Of a DNA stretch of 64,000 nt, positions 36,796-45,292 are shown piece after piece; within the stretch, counting starts at the first letter, position 1, and each line of letters opens with the position of its first letter. The stretch comes from Chitinophaga parva (GTDB lineage Bacteria > Bacteroidota > Bacteroidia > Chitinophagales > Chitinophagaceae): NCBI RefSeq assembly GCF_003071345.1, contig NZ_QCYK01000001.1:1550001-1614000 (forward strand), given 5' to 3'. The notes below the pieces were generated by a model that was not told where the DNA came from, ran no database searches, and saw only the letters and a program-made list of their open reading frames with translations. The position numbers and the translations under genes are program-made.

Positions 36796-36803
36796 TAATT
36801 TTG
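36796..36803 (+). promoter_or_regulatory. Candidate -7 box for purA
   Basis: TAATTTTG matches TAnnTTTG and gives a leader of about 65 nt. The same box-plus-GCCACTTC context appears before purQ at 43707, which may hint at shared regulation, though the match is short. Confidence 0.45.
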
Positions 36804-36873
36804 CCACTTCGTTAAAAAAGGTGGTGAAATGCCGCCTGAAAATCTGTTAAGTCAAACAAAAATTTAATTTATC

Positions 36874-38136
36874 ATGGTAGATGTACTGTTAGGGCTTCAG
36901 TGGGGTGATGAAGGCAAAGGCAAGATCGTGGATTATTTTGCGGGCCAATACGATGTGATCGCACGTTTCCAGGGCGGTCCGAACGCCGGCCACACCCTGT
37001 ACCTCAATGGTCACAAAGTAGTCCTGCACACCATTCCTTCCGGTGTGTTCCATAACAAATGCATCAACCTGATCGGCAACGGCGTGGTGCTGGACCCGGT
37101 TACTTTTAAGAAAGAATACGATACGATCTCCGCGCTGGGCATTGACCTGAAAAAAAATCTGTTTATCGCGGAAAAAACGCATATCATTGTACCGACACAC
37201 CGTGCGCTGGACAAGGCTTCCGAGCTTTCTAAAGGCCACGAAAAGATCGGATCCACCCTCAAAGGTATTGGCCCTGCCTACATGGACAAGACCGGCCGTA
37301 ACGGCCTGAGAATTGGCGATGTACTGAGCCCCGACTTTAAAGCCCTGTACGAAAAGCTTAAACAGAAACATTTACAATTACTGGGTAACTATAATTTCAC
37401 CGAAGACATTTCCGCCTGGGAAGAAGAATTCTTTGCCGCGGTGGAATTCCTGCGTGGCATGAACATCGTGAACGGTGAATATTTTATCAACGAAAAGCTC
37501 AATGCCGGCAAATCCGTACTGGCAGAGGGCGCGCAAGGCAGCATGCTGGATGTGGACTTCGGTACCTACCCGTTTGTGACCTCTTCCACCACCCTGAGCG
37601 CAGGCGTTTGTACCGGCCTGGGGGTGGCGCCAAAATGGATCCGGGAAGTGATCGGGGTGACCAAGGCTTACTGCACCCGCGTGGGCAGTGGTCCTTTCCC
37701 CACGGAACTGCATGATGAAACCGGTGAGCTGCTGCGCAAAACCGGTAACGAATTTGGGGCCACCACCGGCCGTCCGCGCCGTTGTGGTTGGATGGACCTG
37801 GTAGCACTGCACTATACCTGCATGCTGAGCGGTGTGACCCAGTTAGTGATGACAAAAAGTGATGTATTGGATGCGTTTAATGAAGTATCTTTAGCGACAG
37901 CGTACGAGGTGAATGGCAAGGAAACAAACCAGGTACCGTACGACATCAATACTGCTGCCATTAAACCCTTGTACAAGACCTTTAAAGGATGGACAGATAA
38001 GACGGCTGGTGTAACTGCGTACGCAGCACTGCCGCAGGAAATGAAGACCTACCTGGCATTTATCGAGGAATATATGGGCATCCCCGTAGCGTATGTTTCC
38101 AATGGCCCGGAAAGAGATCAGATTTTGAAGAAATAG
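36874..38136 (+). CDS. purA: Adenylosuccinate synthetase
   Basis: A 420-aa enzyme joining IMP and aspartate in AMP synthesis. GDEGKGK at 11-17 is the phosphate loop, NAGHT near 40 carries the catalytic His and KTRR-like KTGRNGLR plus GRPRRCGWMD near 303 complete the active site. Length is standard. Confidence 0.97.
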   Translation: MVDVLLGLQWGDEGKGKIVDYFAGQYDVIARFQGGPNAGHTLYLNGHKVVLHTIPSGVFHNKCINLIGNGVVLDPVTFKKEYDTISALGIDLKKNLFIAEKTHIIVPTHRALDKASELSKGHEKIGSTLKGIGPAYMDKTGRNGLRIGDVLSPDFKALYEKLKQKHLQLLGNYNFTEDISAWEEEFFAAVEFLRGMNIVNGEYFINEKLNAGKSVLAEGAQGSMLDVDFGTYPFVTSSTTLSAGVCTGLGVAPKWIREVIGVTKAYCTRVGSGPFPTELHDETGELLRKTGNEFGATTGRPRRCGWMDLVALHYTCMLSGVTQLVMTKSDVLDAFNEVSLATAYEVNGKETNQVPYDINTAAIKPLYKTFKGWTDKTAGVTAYAALPQEMKTYLAFIEEYMGIPVAYVSNGPERDQILKK

Positions 38137-38231
38137 GGTGCAGAAATTAGTGAAAAAAACGCGTAAAAAAAATTTGGCGAATAAAAAAAACTGTTAAAAC
38201 TTTACGTTAAAGAAATAAGCGTGTTATAGTT

Positions 38232-38678
38232 ATGAAATCAAAATCTGATAAAGACAAAGAGATCAAAAAAACTACTGCTCCAAAGGCCCCCAAAGCTACG
38301 CCCAAAGCCGCTGCCAAGCCAAAGAAAGCTGTAGAAGATGAGGAGGATGAGGATGATGACGATGATACAACGTCTTCAAAATCTACCGCGAAAACATCAG
38401 ATAAAAAGGCTTCCGGCAAATCCCGTTTTGCCGATGATGATGACGATGACATCGATGATGATGCGGACCTCGATGAAGAAGCAGACGATTGGGAAAAAGG
38501 CGAAGCCGACGAAGACTTCGATCCTGACTTCCAGGAGTTTGATATGCCAAAATCAAAATCCAAGCGTGGCCGCCCCGGCTCCAAGAAAGATGATGACGAT
38601 GACATGGGCATCGATGAAGAGTTCAAGGACATGGGCCTGTTTGACGACCGCTTTGATGACGACGACGATGATTTCTAA
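38232..38678 (+). CDS. Low-complexity Lys/Ala and Asp/Glu-rich protein
   Basis: A 148-aa protein with two opposite-charge parts: residues 1-38 are Lys/Ala/Pro-rich, like a histone-H1-type tail (APKAPKATPKAAAKPKK), and the rest is dominated by Asp/Glu runs, with a short basic hook (SKSKRGRPGSKK, including an AT-hook-like GRP) near 113-124. It ends in six Asp then Phe. No folded domain is evident. It may bind DNA or act as a charge buffer; I do not recognise a family. It lies 95 bp after purA, possibly transcribed separately. Confidence 0.7.
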   Translation: MKSKSDKDKEIKKTTAPKAPKATPKAAAKPKKAVEDEEDEDDDDDTTSSKSTAKTSDKKASGKSRFADDDDDDIDDDADLDEEADDWEKGEADEDFDPDFQEFDMPKSKSKRGRPGSKKDDDDDMGIDEEFKDMGLFDDRFDDDDDDF

Positions 38679-38709
38679 AAAATAAAGATTACTGCTATCA
38701 GGATATTCT

Positions 38710-38741
38710 TTGATTTTCCGACGGCGGATCTCCTATCTTTT
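38710..38741 (+). promoter_or_regulatory. Candidate promoter of pabB
   Basis: TTG, 21-bp spacer, TATCTTTT (38734-38741), one base off TAnnTTTG. It would start transcription near 38747, just before the ATG at 38751, giving an almost leaderless mRNA. Confidence 0.4.
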
Positions 38742-38747
38742 AAACTG

Positions 38748-38782
38748 CAAATGTTGAACTGGTCCAAACAGTTCAACATTTG
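38748..38782 (+). promoter_or_regulatory. Perfect 14-bp inverted repeat covering the pabB start codon
   Basis: CAAATGTTGAACTG (38748-38761) and its exact complement (38769-38782) enclose a 7-nt loop. The ATG at 38751 lies inside the left arm. In RNA this makes a stable hairpin at the 5' end; in DNA it is also a good operator. Confidence 0.8.
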
Positions 38783-40001
38783 TTGTTTTATGGACGCCAA
38801 TGGTTACAACGCGCCGTATGCACGGTATGAAGCCCTGCTGGCTGCAGGGGTAGTGCATTCCCTTGCCCCGGCGGCCCCAGGCCCCGGCACTACCGCGTTC
38901 CAGCGCCTGCAGGCATTCCACGCACAGCACCCCGACTGGCTTTTTGGCCACCTGGGCTACGACCTCAAAAACGAACTTTTCCCCTTAACCTCCACCCACC
39001 CCGACGGGATAGGGTTCCCGGATATTTATTTCTTCCAGCCGGAAGTGGTGATCCTCGTACAGCCAGGACTGGTGCGCATTGGCGGCTGGCATTACAGCGA
39101 GGCGGATGCCCGCAGGGTTTATGAAGCCTGTTTACGTATGCCCGTTACCGTTAGTGCCGTAACGCCACCCCGGCATGCCGTGCAAAGCCCCTTCCCGCAT
39201 GCAGACTACCTGGATACGGTGAAAGCCCTGCAGGCCCACATCCACCGGGGAGACTGTTACGAGATCAACTTTTGCCGGGAGAACTTTGTGCCGGAAACGG
39301 AGCTGGACCCGCTGGCTTTGTTCACCCGCCTCAATGCCCTGTCACCGGCACCGTTTGCGGCATTTTATAAGCTGCAGGATCAGTACTGCTGCTGCGCAAG
39401 CCCCGAGCGTTTTGTGCAGCAAAGCGGGCGTACGGTGATCTCCCAGCCTATTAAAGGCACCATCCGCCGCGGGCAGGATGCGGCGGAAGAAGCCCGCTTA
39501 AAAGACCTCTTGCGCCACAGCGCGAAGGAGCGTGCGGAAAACATTATGGTGGTGGACCTGGTACGCAATGACCTTACGCCGGCGGCTGCCCGCGGCAGCG
39601 TAAGCGTGGCAGAGCTTTGCGGGATCTATACCTTTGCACAGGTACACCATATGATCTCCACCGTGCAGGCTACACTGGCACCGGGGATGGGCTTCGCAGA
39701 CGTGCTGCGGCATGCGTTCCCCATGGGCAGCATGACCGGCGCGCCCAAGCTGCGCGTGATGCAGCTCATAGAGCAATATGAAAGAAGTAAACGGGGATTA
39801 TTTTCCGGCAGCATCGGCTACATTACGCCGGAAGGCGACATGGATTTTAACGTAGTGATACGCAGTATGCTGTACAACGCCGCAGAGCAATATCTATCCT
39901 TCTCCACCGGCTCTGCCATTACGTTCCGGAGTGCCCCCCAGCAGGAGTGGGAGGAGTGTTTGCTGAAAGCGTCTGCCATGAAGAAAGTACTGGAAGGGTA
40001 A
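38751..40001 (+). CDS. pabB: Aminodeoxychorismate synthase component I
   Basis: A 416-aa chorismate-binding enzyme for p-aminobenzoate and folate synthesis. SQPIKGTIRRG near 234 has the PIKGT motif of PabB rather than the PIAGT of TrpE; ENIMVVDLVRNDL near 263 and GSMTGAPKLRVMQLIE near 325 are the chorismate site. The N-terminus (LNWSKQFNICC) looks like genuine family sequence, so the ATG at 38751 is used, with ATG 38790 as the alternative. The gene stop abuts the convergent epimerase stop. Confidence 0.88.
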   Translation: MLNWSKQFNICCFMDANGYNAPYARYEALLAAGVVHSLAPAAPGPGTTAFQRLQAFHAQHPDWLFGHLGYDLKNELFPLTSTHPDGIGFPDIYFFQPEVVILVQPGLVRIGGWHYSEADARRVYEACLRMPVTVSAVTPPRHAVQSPFPHADYLDTVKALQAHIHRGDCYEINFCRENFVPETELDPLALFTRLNALSPAPFAAFYKLQDQYCCCASPERFVQQSGRTVISQPIKGTIRRGQDAAEEARLKDLLRHSAKERAENIMVVDLVRNDLTPAAARGSVSVAELCGIYTFAQVHHMISTVQATLAPGMGFADVLRHAFPMGSMTGAPKLRVMQLIEQYERSKRGLFSGSIGYITPEGDMDFNVVIRSMLYNAAEQYLSFSTGSAITFRSAPQQEWEECLLKASAMKKVLEG

Positions 40002-40925
40002 CTACTGCTGCTTAAACAACTGGTCCATTGCATCGTCAATGGTGGGGTAGGAGAACTGGAATCCCGTATCTTCCACCTTCCTGCTGGACACCTTACAGCT
40101 TTTCAATATTTCCACACTCATTTCACCTAAAATAAGTTTCAGGGCAAAGGCCGGCGCATGCACCGGCACAAAGTTCTTATTACGCGCAGCCTGCGCCATG
40201 GCCAGTACCAGGCGTTCATTGGTCACGGGATTGGGGGCTACCGCGTTGAAAATGCCTTCCAGGCTGTCATTCACGATGGCATTGAGATAGAGGCGCACCA
40301 GGTCGTGCACATGGATCCAGCTTACCCATTGCTCCCCGCTGCCCAGGATGGCCGCCACGCCCAACCGGAGGGGGCGGTAAAATTCTGCCAGGGCGCCGCC
40401 GGCGCGGCTCAGGGTAATGCCGGTACGGAAGATCACCAGCTTTTTGCCCAGGTCCTGCACGGGCTTGATGCTGTTTTCCCAGGCCACACAGGTGGTGCCC
40501 AGGAAATCATCTGCGGGGGCGTCTTCTTCGGTGAAGGTTCTCGTATAGCTTTCGCCGTAGAAGCCGGTGGCTGCGGCGCTGATCACTTTTGTTACTTTAT
40601 TGGGATGCCGGCCCAGCATGTCCACGATCAACTGGCTGCTGCGGGTACGGCTGTTGAGGATCTCCTGCTTGCGGGCGGCGGTCCAGCGCTGGGCGGCCAC
40701 GTTGGCCCCGGCCAGGTGCACGATGTAGTCTGCCTCCTGGAGGGCCTGTATATCCAGGGTCTGGTTCTTCACGTCCCACTGGGCGTACTTTACTTTGGGG
40801 TCCCGGGAAGGGTATTGCGGGCGTTGCCGTCCCATGATGATCACCTGGTAACCTACTTCTGTAAGCAGCTGTGTCAGTTCCTGACCAATCAGGCCTGTGC
40901 CACCGGTAATCATAACTGTTTTCAT
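40002..40925 (-). CDS. TIGR01777-family NAD(P)-binding epimerase, copy 2
   Basis: A 307-aa paralogue of the protein at 6525-7472, with GGTGLIGQEL at residues 8-17, IVHLAGANV and the C-terminal SCKVSSRKVEDTGFQFSYPTI. Substrate unknown. It is convergent with pabB with no base between the two stop codons. Confidence 0.9.
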   Translation of the reverse strand: MKTVMITGGTGLIGQELTQLLTEVGYQVIIMGRQRPQYPSRDPKVKYAQWDVKNQTLDIQALQEADYIVHLAGANVAAQRWTAARKQEILNSRTRSSQLIVDMLGRHPNKVTKVISAAATGFYGESYTRTFTEEDAPADDFLGTTCVAWENSIKPVQDLGKKLVIFRTGITLSRAGGALAEFYRPLRLGVAAILGSGEQWVSWIHVHDLVRLYLNAIVNDSLEGIFNAVAPNPVTNERLVLAMAQAARNKNFVPVHAPAFALKLILGEMSVEILKSCKVSSRKVEDTGFQFSYPTIDDAMDQLFKQQ

Positions 40926-41090
40926 GGTTGGGCGATCGCTTATTAAGTGTGGAAAATATTTGTGCTAAAATACACAATAAAAATCATGCCCCTGGTATTT
41001 AATCTATTGTGTTAATTGTGGGTCTATACCTTTTTCCAAACCGTTACAAGCCACGGATACGCCTGTTTTCGCTTTATGGTTTTTTTCCTG

Positions 41091-41098
41091 TAGGTTTG
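41091..41098 (+). promoter_or_regulatory. Candidate -7 box for the Tyr-rich secreted protein
   Basis: TAGGTTTG matches TAnnTTTG, 48 bp before the ATG at 41147; no good -33. Confidence 0.4.
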
Positions 41099-41146
41099 GA
41101 ATAGGAACCATTTATAATTATTCTTCAATTTTTAGATAAAGACAAG

Positions 41147-42658
41147 ATGCCATTACGTTTTTATTGCTGGGTGCTGCTCCTTTTCGTGGGTAGTGCTGCC
41201 ATGGCCCAGAAAGTAACCTACACAGACCCGGAGAAGGATGATTTCAAGACCACGGAGTTTGAGATCATCGGTAAAGTGGGTGGCAAGATCATGGTCTACA
41301 AAAGTGACCGTGGGGAGTTTGCCGTGTCCACCTATGATAACGATCTGAAGCCCCTCCAGCGTATTCCCCTGGACTTCCTGCCTAAGAAACTGCTCAGCAT
41401 GGACCTGGTGGCCTACCCGGACCGTGTGCTGTTCTTCTACCAGTTCCAGCGTAAGGATGCTGTATTTGCCTTCTGCGCTACCATGCAGGCGGATGGCGGA
41501 TTTAACCAGGCACCTTTGCTGCTGGACTCTACCCGCATTGGCAACGCCACTGTGGAAAATAAGGTATACTCCGTGCAGTTCTCAGAAGACAAGAGCAAGA
41601 TCATGCTCTACAAGATCAACCAGGACCGCCAGAATGATAATATCTTTTACACCTTCCTGTACGACAGCTCCATGCTGCTGATCAACAACAGCCGCGTGTC
41701 TTTGCCCATGGAAAGCAAGAAGCACTTCCTGGGTAACTTCAGCCTGGGAAATGATGGTGATTTTATCTTCACCAAGCTGGAACGCAGCAACAACCGGGAT
41801 GTGATGATAGGAGGACAGCTGATCCACAAGCAACCTACCGTGGATTCCTTTGCAACCTATCCCTTTGCATTGAAAGACCAACTGGTGGATGAGTTAAAGG
41901 TGAAACTGGATAACAGCACCAAACGGGTGCTCACCACCGGTTTTTACTACAAGCAGAAGCGGGGCAATGTAGAAGGGCTCTACATCAACAAGTTTGACTT
42001 TGGCCAGAAACAATCCGTATATGAGAAGTTCGTGGATTTCTCCCAGGAGCTGAAAGCCAGTGCAAAAGGGGATGCCAGCACTGCGGGCGCCTTTAACGAC
42101 TACTTCCTGCGCCGCATTGTAAACCTGAAGAGCGGTGGTTTCCTGGTGACGGCAGAATGTTTTTACACCACCTCCCGCTACCAGCCTTACAACCGCTGGA
42201 ACTACCTGTATGGCCCTTATGGCGGTATGTACCCTTACTACTACTCCCCGTATTCTTCCATGTATAATCCCTGGTACTACAACAATGGTCCCCAGGGCTA
42301 CCGCTACCACTACGACAATGTAGCCGTACTTTCTTATGATGAAGAAGGTAACCTGCAGTGGAGCAACATCGTGAACAAGCAGCAGTATGATGATGGTTCC
42401 GATATGTTCCTCAGCTACCTGATGGTGAACGTGGGCAGCGAACTGCGTTTCCTCTTCAATGAGCCGGACCGCCGTAACTGGCTGGTAACAGACAACAGCA
42501 TTACCCCGGACGGTAAGATCAGCCATATGCCCACCCTGCGCAACCTGGATAAGGGCTACACCTGGATGCCCCGTTTTGGCAAGCAGATAGGCGCCCGCAC
42601 CGTATTGGTGCCCTGTGTGTACCGGAATTATATTTGCTTTGCAAAAATTGACTTTTAA
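41147..42658 (+). CDS. Secreted protein with Tyr/Pro/Asn-rich segment, unknown function
   Basis: A 503-aa exported protein: signal peptide (VLLLFVGSAAMAQ) followed by a large beta-rich body of repeated strand-like segments suggestive of a propeller. Around residues 345-390 is an unusual stretch dominated by Tyr, Pro, Gly, Asn and Met. No lipobox and no T9SS C-terminal signal that I can identify. DUF6427 protein starts 15 bp downstream. Confidence 0.75.
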   Translation: MPLRFYCWVLLLFVGSAAMAQKVTYTDPEKDDFKTTEFEIIGKVGGKIMVYKSDRGEFAVSTYDNDLKPLQRIPLDFLPKKLLSMDLVAYPDRVLFFYQFQRKDAVFAFCATMQADGGFNQAPLLLDSTRIGNATVENKVYSVQFSEDKSKIMLYKINQDRQNDNIFYTFLYDSSMLLINNSRVSLPMESKKHFLGNFSLGNDGDFIFTKLERSNNRDVMIGGQLIHKQPTVDSFATYPFALKDQLVDELKVKLDNSTKRVLTTGFYYKQKRGNVEGLYINKFDFGQKQSVYEKFVDFSQELKASAKGDASTAGAFNDYFLRRIVNLKSGGFLVTAECFYTTSRYQPYNRWNYLYGPYGGMYPYYYSPYSSMYNPWYYNNGPQGYRYHYDNVAVLSYDEEGNLQWSNIVNKQQYDDGSDMFLSYLMVNVGSELRFLFNEPDRRNWLVTDNSITPDGKISHMPTLRNLDKGYTWMPRFGKQIGARTVLVPCVYRNYICFAKIDF

Positions 42659-42673
42659 TCACACCTTTGCATC

Positions 42674-43651
42674 GTGATACGATACTTCCGTTCCGGCAAC
42701 CCGCTTACGGTACTGTTGCTGCTTATCTATACGATCTTCCTTAAATTCTATTACCTGCTCCACCCGTCTACTTACCTGATGGGTGGGTCGGAAGGCCTGC
42801 TGTATACACTGCTGGTAAACTGGCTGAAAGCGCTGGTGGGCAACAGCCCCCTGTTCTTTACCACCCTGGCCATCCTGCTTCAGTTTGTACAGGCACTGCT
42901 TTTCAATAAGATCATCAACTACCACCGCCTCTTTGCCAAGCCGAATTACCTGCCGGCCATGACCTACCTGCTGTTCACTTCCCTGCTGGACAACTGGTCG
43001 GCCTTTAGCCCGGTGCTGCTGGTGAACCTGATCATGCTGTGGGTGTTTTCCAGTCTTACAGACCTGTACAGCCGCACGTCCGTGCGGGATGTGGTGTTCA
43101 ATACCGGCTTTGCCATTGGCATAGCCGCCCTCCTGTACTTCCCCGCCGTGGTGTTCCTGCTGTTATTACTGATCAGCCTGCTGATTATGCGTGCTTTCCG
43201 CCTGGCGGAATGGATCATCGGGCTCATGGGGCTGATCTGCCCCATTTACCTGCTGGGCACTTATCTTTTCCTTACAGACCGCTGGTCCATGCTGTACAGC
43301 ATTCCCAACATAGGCCTGGCCAATCCTTTTGTGAACGATTACAAGGTATGGGGCGCCACGGTAGTGTGCGTGCTGTTCCTGGTGGCCGGGTGGGCGCTGC
43401 TGCAGCGGGCGCTGAAGAAAATGCTCATCCAGGGGCGTAAGATCTGGAGCGTATCCCTGGTGTTTGTACTGGTGGCGCTGGTGGTGCCGTTCTTCAGCGT
43501 AAAATTCAACCCGGCCTACTGGCTGGTGGCGGTGCTGCCCATTTCCATGTTTGGGGCCAATGTATTCTGGAGCATCCGCAATAACACCATTGCCAACGCG
43601 GTACACATCCTGGTATTGGGGTATGTGTTGCTGATGCAGTATTTCACCTAG
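42674..43651 (+). CDS. DUF6427-like polytopic membrane protein
   Basis: A 325-aa protein with about nine or ten hydrophobic segments. The start is a GTG (VIRYFRSGNPLTVLL); FRSGNPL and the later LAEWIIGLMGLICPIYLLG resemble the Bacteroidota DUF6427 family. It follows the Tyr-rich secreted protein by 15 bp, so they are likely one operon. Function unknown. Confidence 0.75.
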   Translation: MIRYFRSGNPLTVLLLLIYTIFLKFYYLLHPSTYLMGGSEGLLYTLLVNWLKALVGNSPLFFTTLAILLQFVQALLFNKIINYHRLFAKPNYLPAMTYLLFTSLLDNWSAFSPVLLVNLIMLWVFSSLTDLYSRTSVRDVVFNTGFAIGIAALLYFPAVVFLLLLLISLLIMRAFRLAEWIIGLMGLICPIYLLGTYLFLTDRWSMLYSIPNIGLANPFVNDYKVWGATVVCVLFLVAGWALLQRALKKMLIQGRKIWSVSLVFVLVALVVPFFSVKFNPAYWLVAVLPISMFGANVFWSIRNNTIANAVHILVLGYVLLMQYFT

Positions 43652-43706
43652 GCAGATGCCCATCTAACAATCTGATAACGGGCACTGTTTTCCGGGGAAT
43701 TTAGCC

Positions 43707-43714
43707 TAACTTTG
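43707..43714 (+). promoter_or_regulatory. Candidate -7 box for purQ
   Basis: TAACTTTG matches TAnnTTTG, 26 bp before the ATG at 43741; followed by CCACTTC as at purA (36804). Confidence 0.5.
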
Positions 43715-43740
43715 CCACTTCTTTTTAAATACGACTGCAT

Positions 43741-44427
43741 ATGAAATTTGGGGTAGTAACCTTCCCGGGATCCAATTGTGACCATGATATGATAGACGCC
43801 CTGCGCCATGATATGGGCCAGGAAGTAATAGAACTGTGGCATAAGGATAAAGACCTGAGCGCTTTCAATACAGAAGACTGCATCGTGCTGCCGGGTGGTT
43901 TTTCCTACGGTGATTACCTGCGCTGCGGCGCCATTGCCCGTTTCAGCCCCATGATGCAGAGTGTGATCGACTTTGCCAACAATGGCGGCCGCGTGCTGGG
44001 CGTGTGCAACGGCTTCCAGATCCTCTGCGAGGCGGGCCTGTTGCCAGGCGTACTGCTGCTGAACCAGCGCCAGCAATTTGTGTGCAAGAACGTGTACCTG
44101 AAAAGTGAAAATACGGCTACGCCTATCACCCGTTTCCTGGCCGGCACCCCGCTGAAGATCCCGGTAGCACATGGCGAAGGGCGTTACTACGCAGACGAAG
44201 CCACCCTGGACGGCCTGTTTGCCAACAACCAGGTGCTCTTCCGTTACTGCGACGAGTTTGGCAATATCCACGATGACCATAATTTCAACGGTGCTGCCCG
44301 TAACATTGCCGGCATTACTAACAAGGATAAGAACGTATTTGGGATGATGCCCCACCCTGAACGCGCTACCAGCAGGGACCTGCTGAACACCGACGGACAG
44401 CTCATCTTCCAGGGCCTGATCGGCTAA
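43741..44427 (+). CDS. purQ: Phosphoribosylformylglycinamidine synthase subunit PurQ
   Basis: A 228-aa glutamine amidotransferase that supplies ammonia for FGAM formation in purine synthesis. Catalytic Cys is C89 in GVCNGFQ; the His and Glu are in MMPHPERA near residue 200. The separate PurQ implies a PurS/PurL split complex; neither partner is in the window. Confidence 0.95.
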   Translation: MKFGVVTFPGSNCDHDMIDALRHDMGQEVIELWHKDKDLSAFNTEDCIVLPGGFSYGDYLRCGAIARFSPMMQSVIDFANNGGRVLGVCNGFQILCEAGLLPGVLLLNQRQQFVCKNVYLKSENTATPITRFLAGTPLKIPVAHGEGRYYADEATLDGLFANNQVLFRYCDEFGNIHDDHNFNGAARNIAGITNKDKNVFGMMPHPERATSRDLLNTDGQLIFQGLIG

Positions 44428-44445
44428 GCCGGTGACCCTGTAGGG

Positions 44446-44493
44446 GAAAGCCTTCTACCGCCCGCGGCCTGCCGCAGCCGGTGGAAGGCTTTC
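44446..44493 (+). terminator. Terminator of purQ
   Basis: 15-bp arms with one wobble or mismatch (GAAAGCCTTCTACCG / CGGTGGAAGGCTTTC) around an 18-nt GC-rich loop, 19 bp after the stop; the following T-run is short. Confidence 0.7.
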
Positions 44494-44598
44494 TGCGTTT
44501 AAAAATGGGCTGGAATGCCCACAGGACGTGGGTTAGGACAGACCATGGCGCAGGATTTTTTAACAATTTTATATCAGGGAATAACCCTAATATTGCGC

Positions 44599-44675
44599 TT
44601 GTACTGTCTATTCACCACAACTGTTCATCGCTTAAAATAGCCACTTAACCATTTGTTACGCGATAGACGGTACAA
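44599..44675 (+). promoter_or_regulatory. Long-range inverted repeat upstream of the DsbD-alpha gene
   Basis: TTGTACTGTCTAT (44599-44611) and ATAGACGGTACAA (44663-44675) can pair over 13 bp, the single difference being a G-U wobble in RNA, with a 51-nt loop. The spacer 44494-44728 contains no gene. The right arm precedes a TACATTAG that resembles a -7 box at about 44682. Confidence 0.5.
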
Positions 44676-44728
44676 ATGGACTACATTAGGGGAATTATTT
44701 TAAGCCAACCAAACCAAGTATTCAGAAC

Positions 44729-45190
44729 ATGAAAAAACTGTTAACACTGATCGCCCTGTTCGCCCTGCCCCTGCTGGTGAGCGCGCAGATCGAAAATCCC
44801 GTGAAGTGGAATTTCTCTTCCAAAAAGATCAATGAAACAACTTACGAACTGCACATGACCGCTACCATTGACCACGGCTGGCACCTGTATGCACAGGAAG
44901 CTGGTGAGGGCCCGGTAGCCACTGCTTTCAAGTTCTCCAAGAACCCGCTGGTGGCCAACTCCGGCAAAGTGAAGGAAGACGGTAAGCTGCTCAAGGCGTT
45001 TGACAAGAACTTCAATTCTGAACTGAAATACTACGCAGACAAGGTAGACTTTGTGCAGACCGTGGTAGTAAAAGGTAAAGCCGCTACCAAGGTGAAAGGC
45101 TCCGTAGAGTTCATGACCTGCGATGATCACCAATGCCTGCCGCCCAAAGAACTGGAGTTTGCCATTGCAGTAGGTGGCGCAGCCAAGTAA
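44729..45190 (+). CDS. Secreted DsbD alpha-like domain protein
   Basis: A 153-aa exported protein: signal peptide (LLTLIALFALPLLVSAQ) and a single beta-sandwich like the N-terminal alpha domain of DsbD. Two cysteines in CDDHQC near residue 133 are placed as the redox-active pair of DsbD-alpha. A full DsbD homologue follows 103 bp downstream, separated by a hairpin, and its own alpha-like domain has no cysteines, so this protein may be the working alpha domain. Confidence 0.75.
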   Translation: MKKLLTLIALFALPLLVSAQIENPVKWNFSSKKINETTYELHMTATIDHGWHLYAQEAGEGPVATAFKFSKNPLVANSGKVKEDGKLLKAFDKNFNSELKYYADKVDFVQTVVVKGKAATKVKGSVEFMTCDDHQCLPPKELEFAIAVGGAAK

Positions 45191-45224
45191 TATCAATCCG
45201 TACTATTTATTTTTTTGATAACCC

Positions 45225-45250
45225 AAACGAGTTCTTTATGGAACTCGTTT
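45225..45250 (+). terminator. Terminator between the DsbD-alpha and DsbD genes
   Basis: 10-bp arms AAACGAGTTC/GAACTCGTTT with 6-nt loop, followed by GTTGTTTT. It would separate or attenuate transcription into dsbD. Confidence 0.7.
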
Positions 45251-45292
45251 GTTGTTTTCTCGCAAAAAACCAACCAACCAAGATAATCAACT

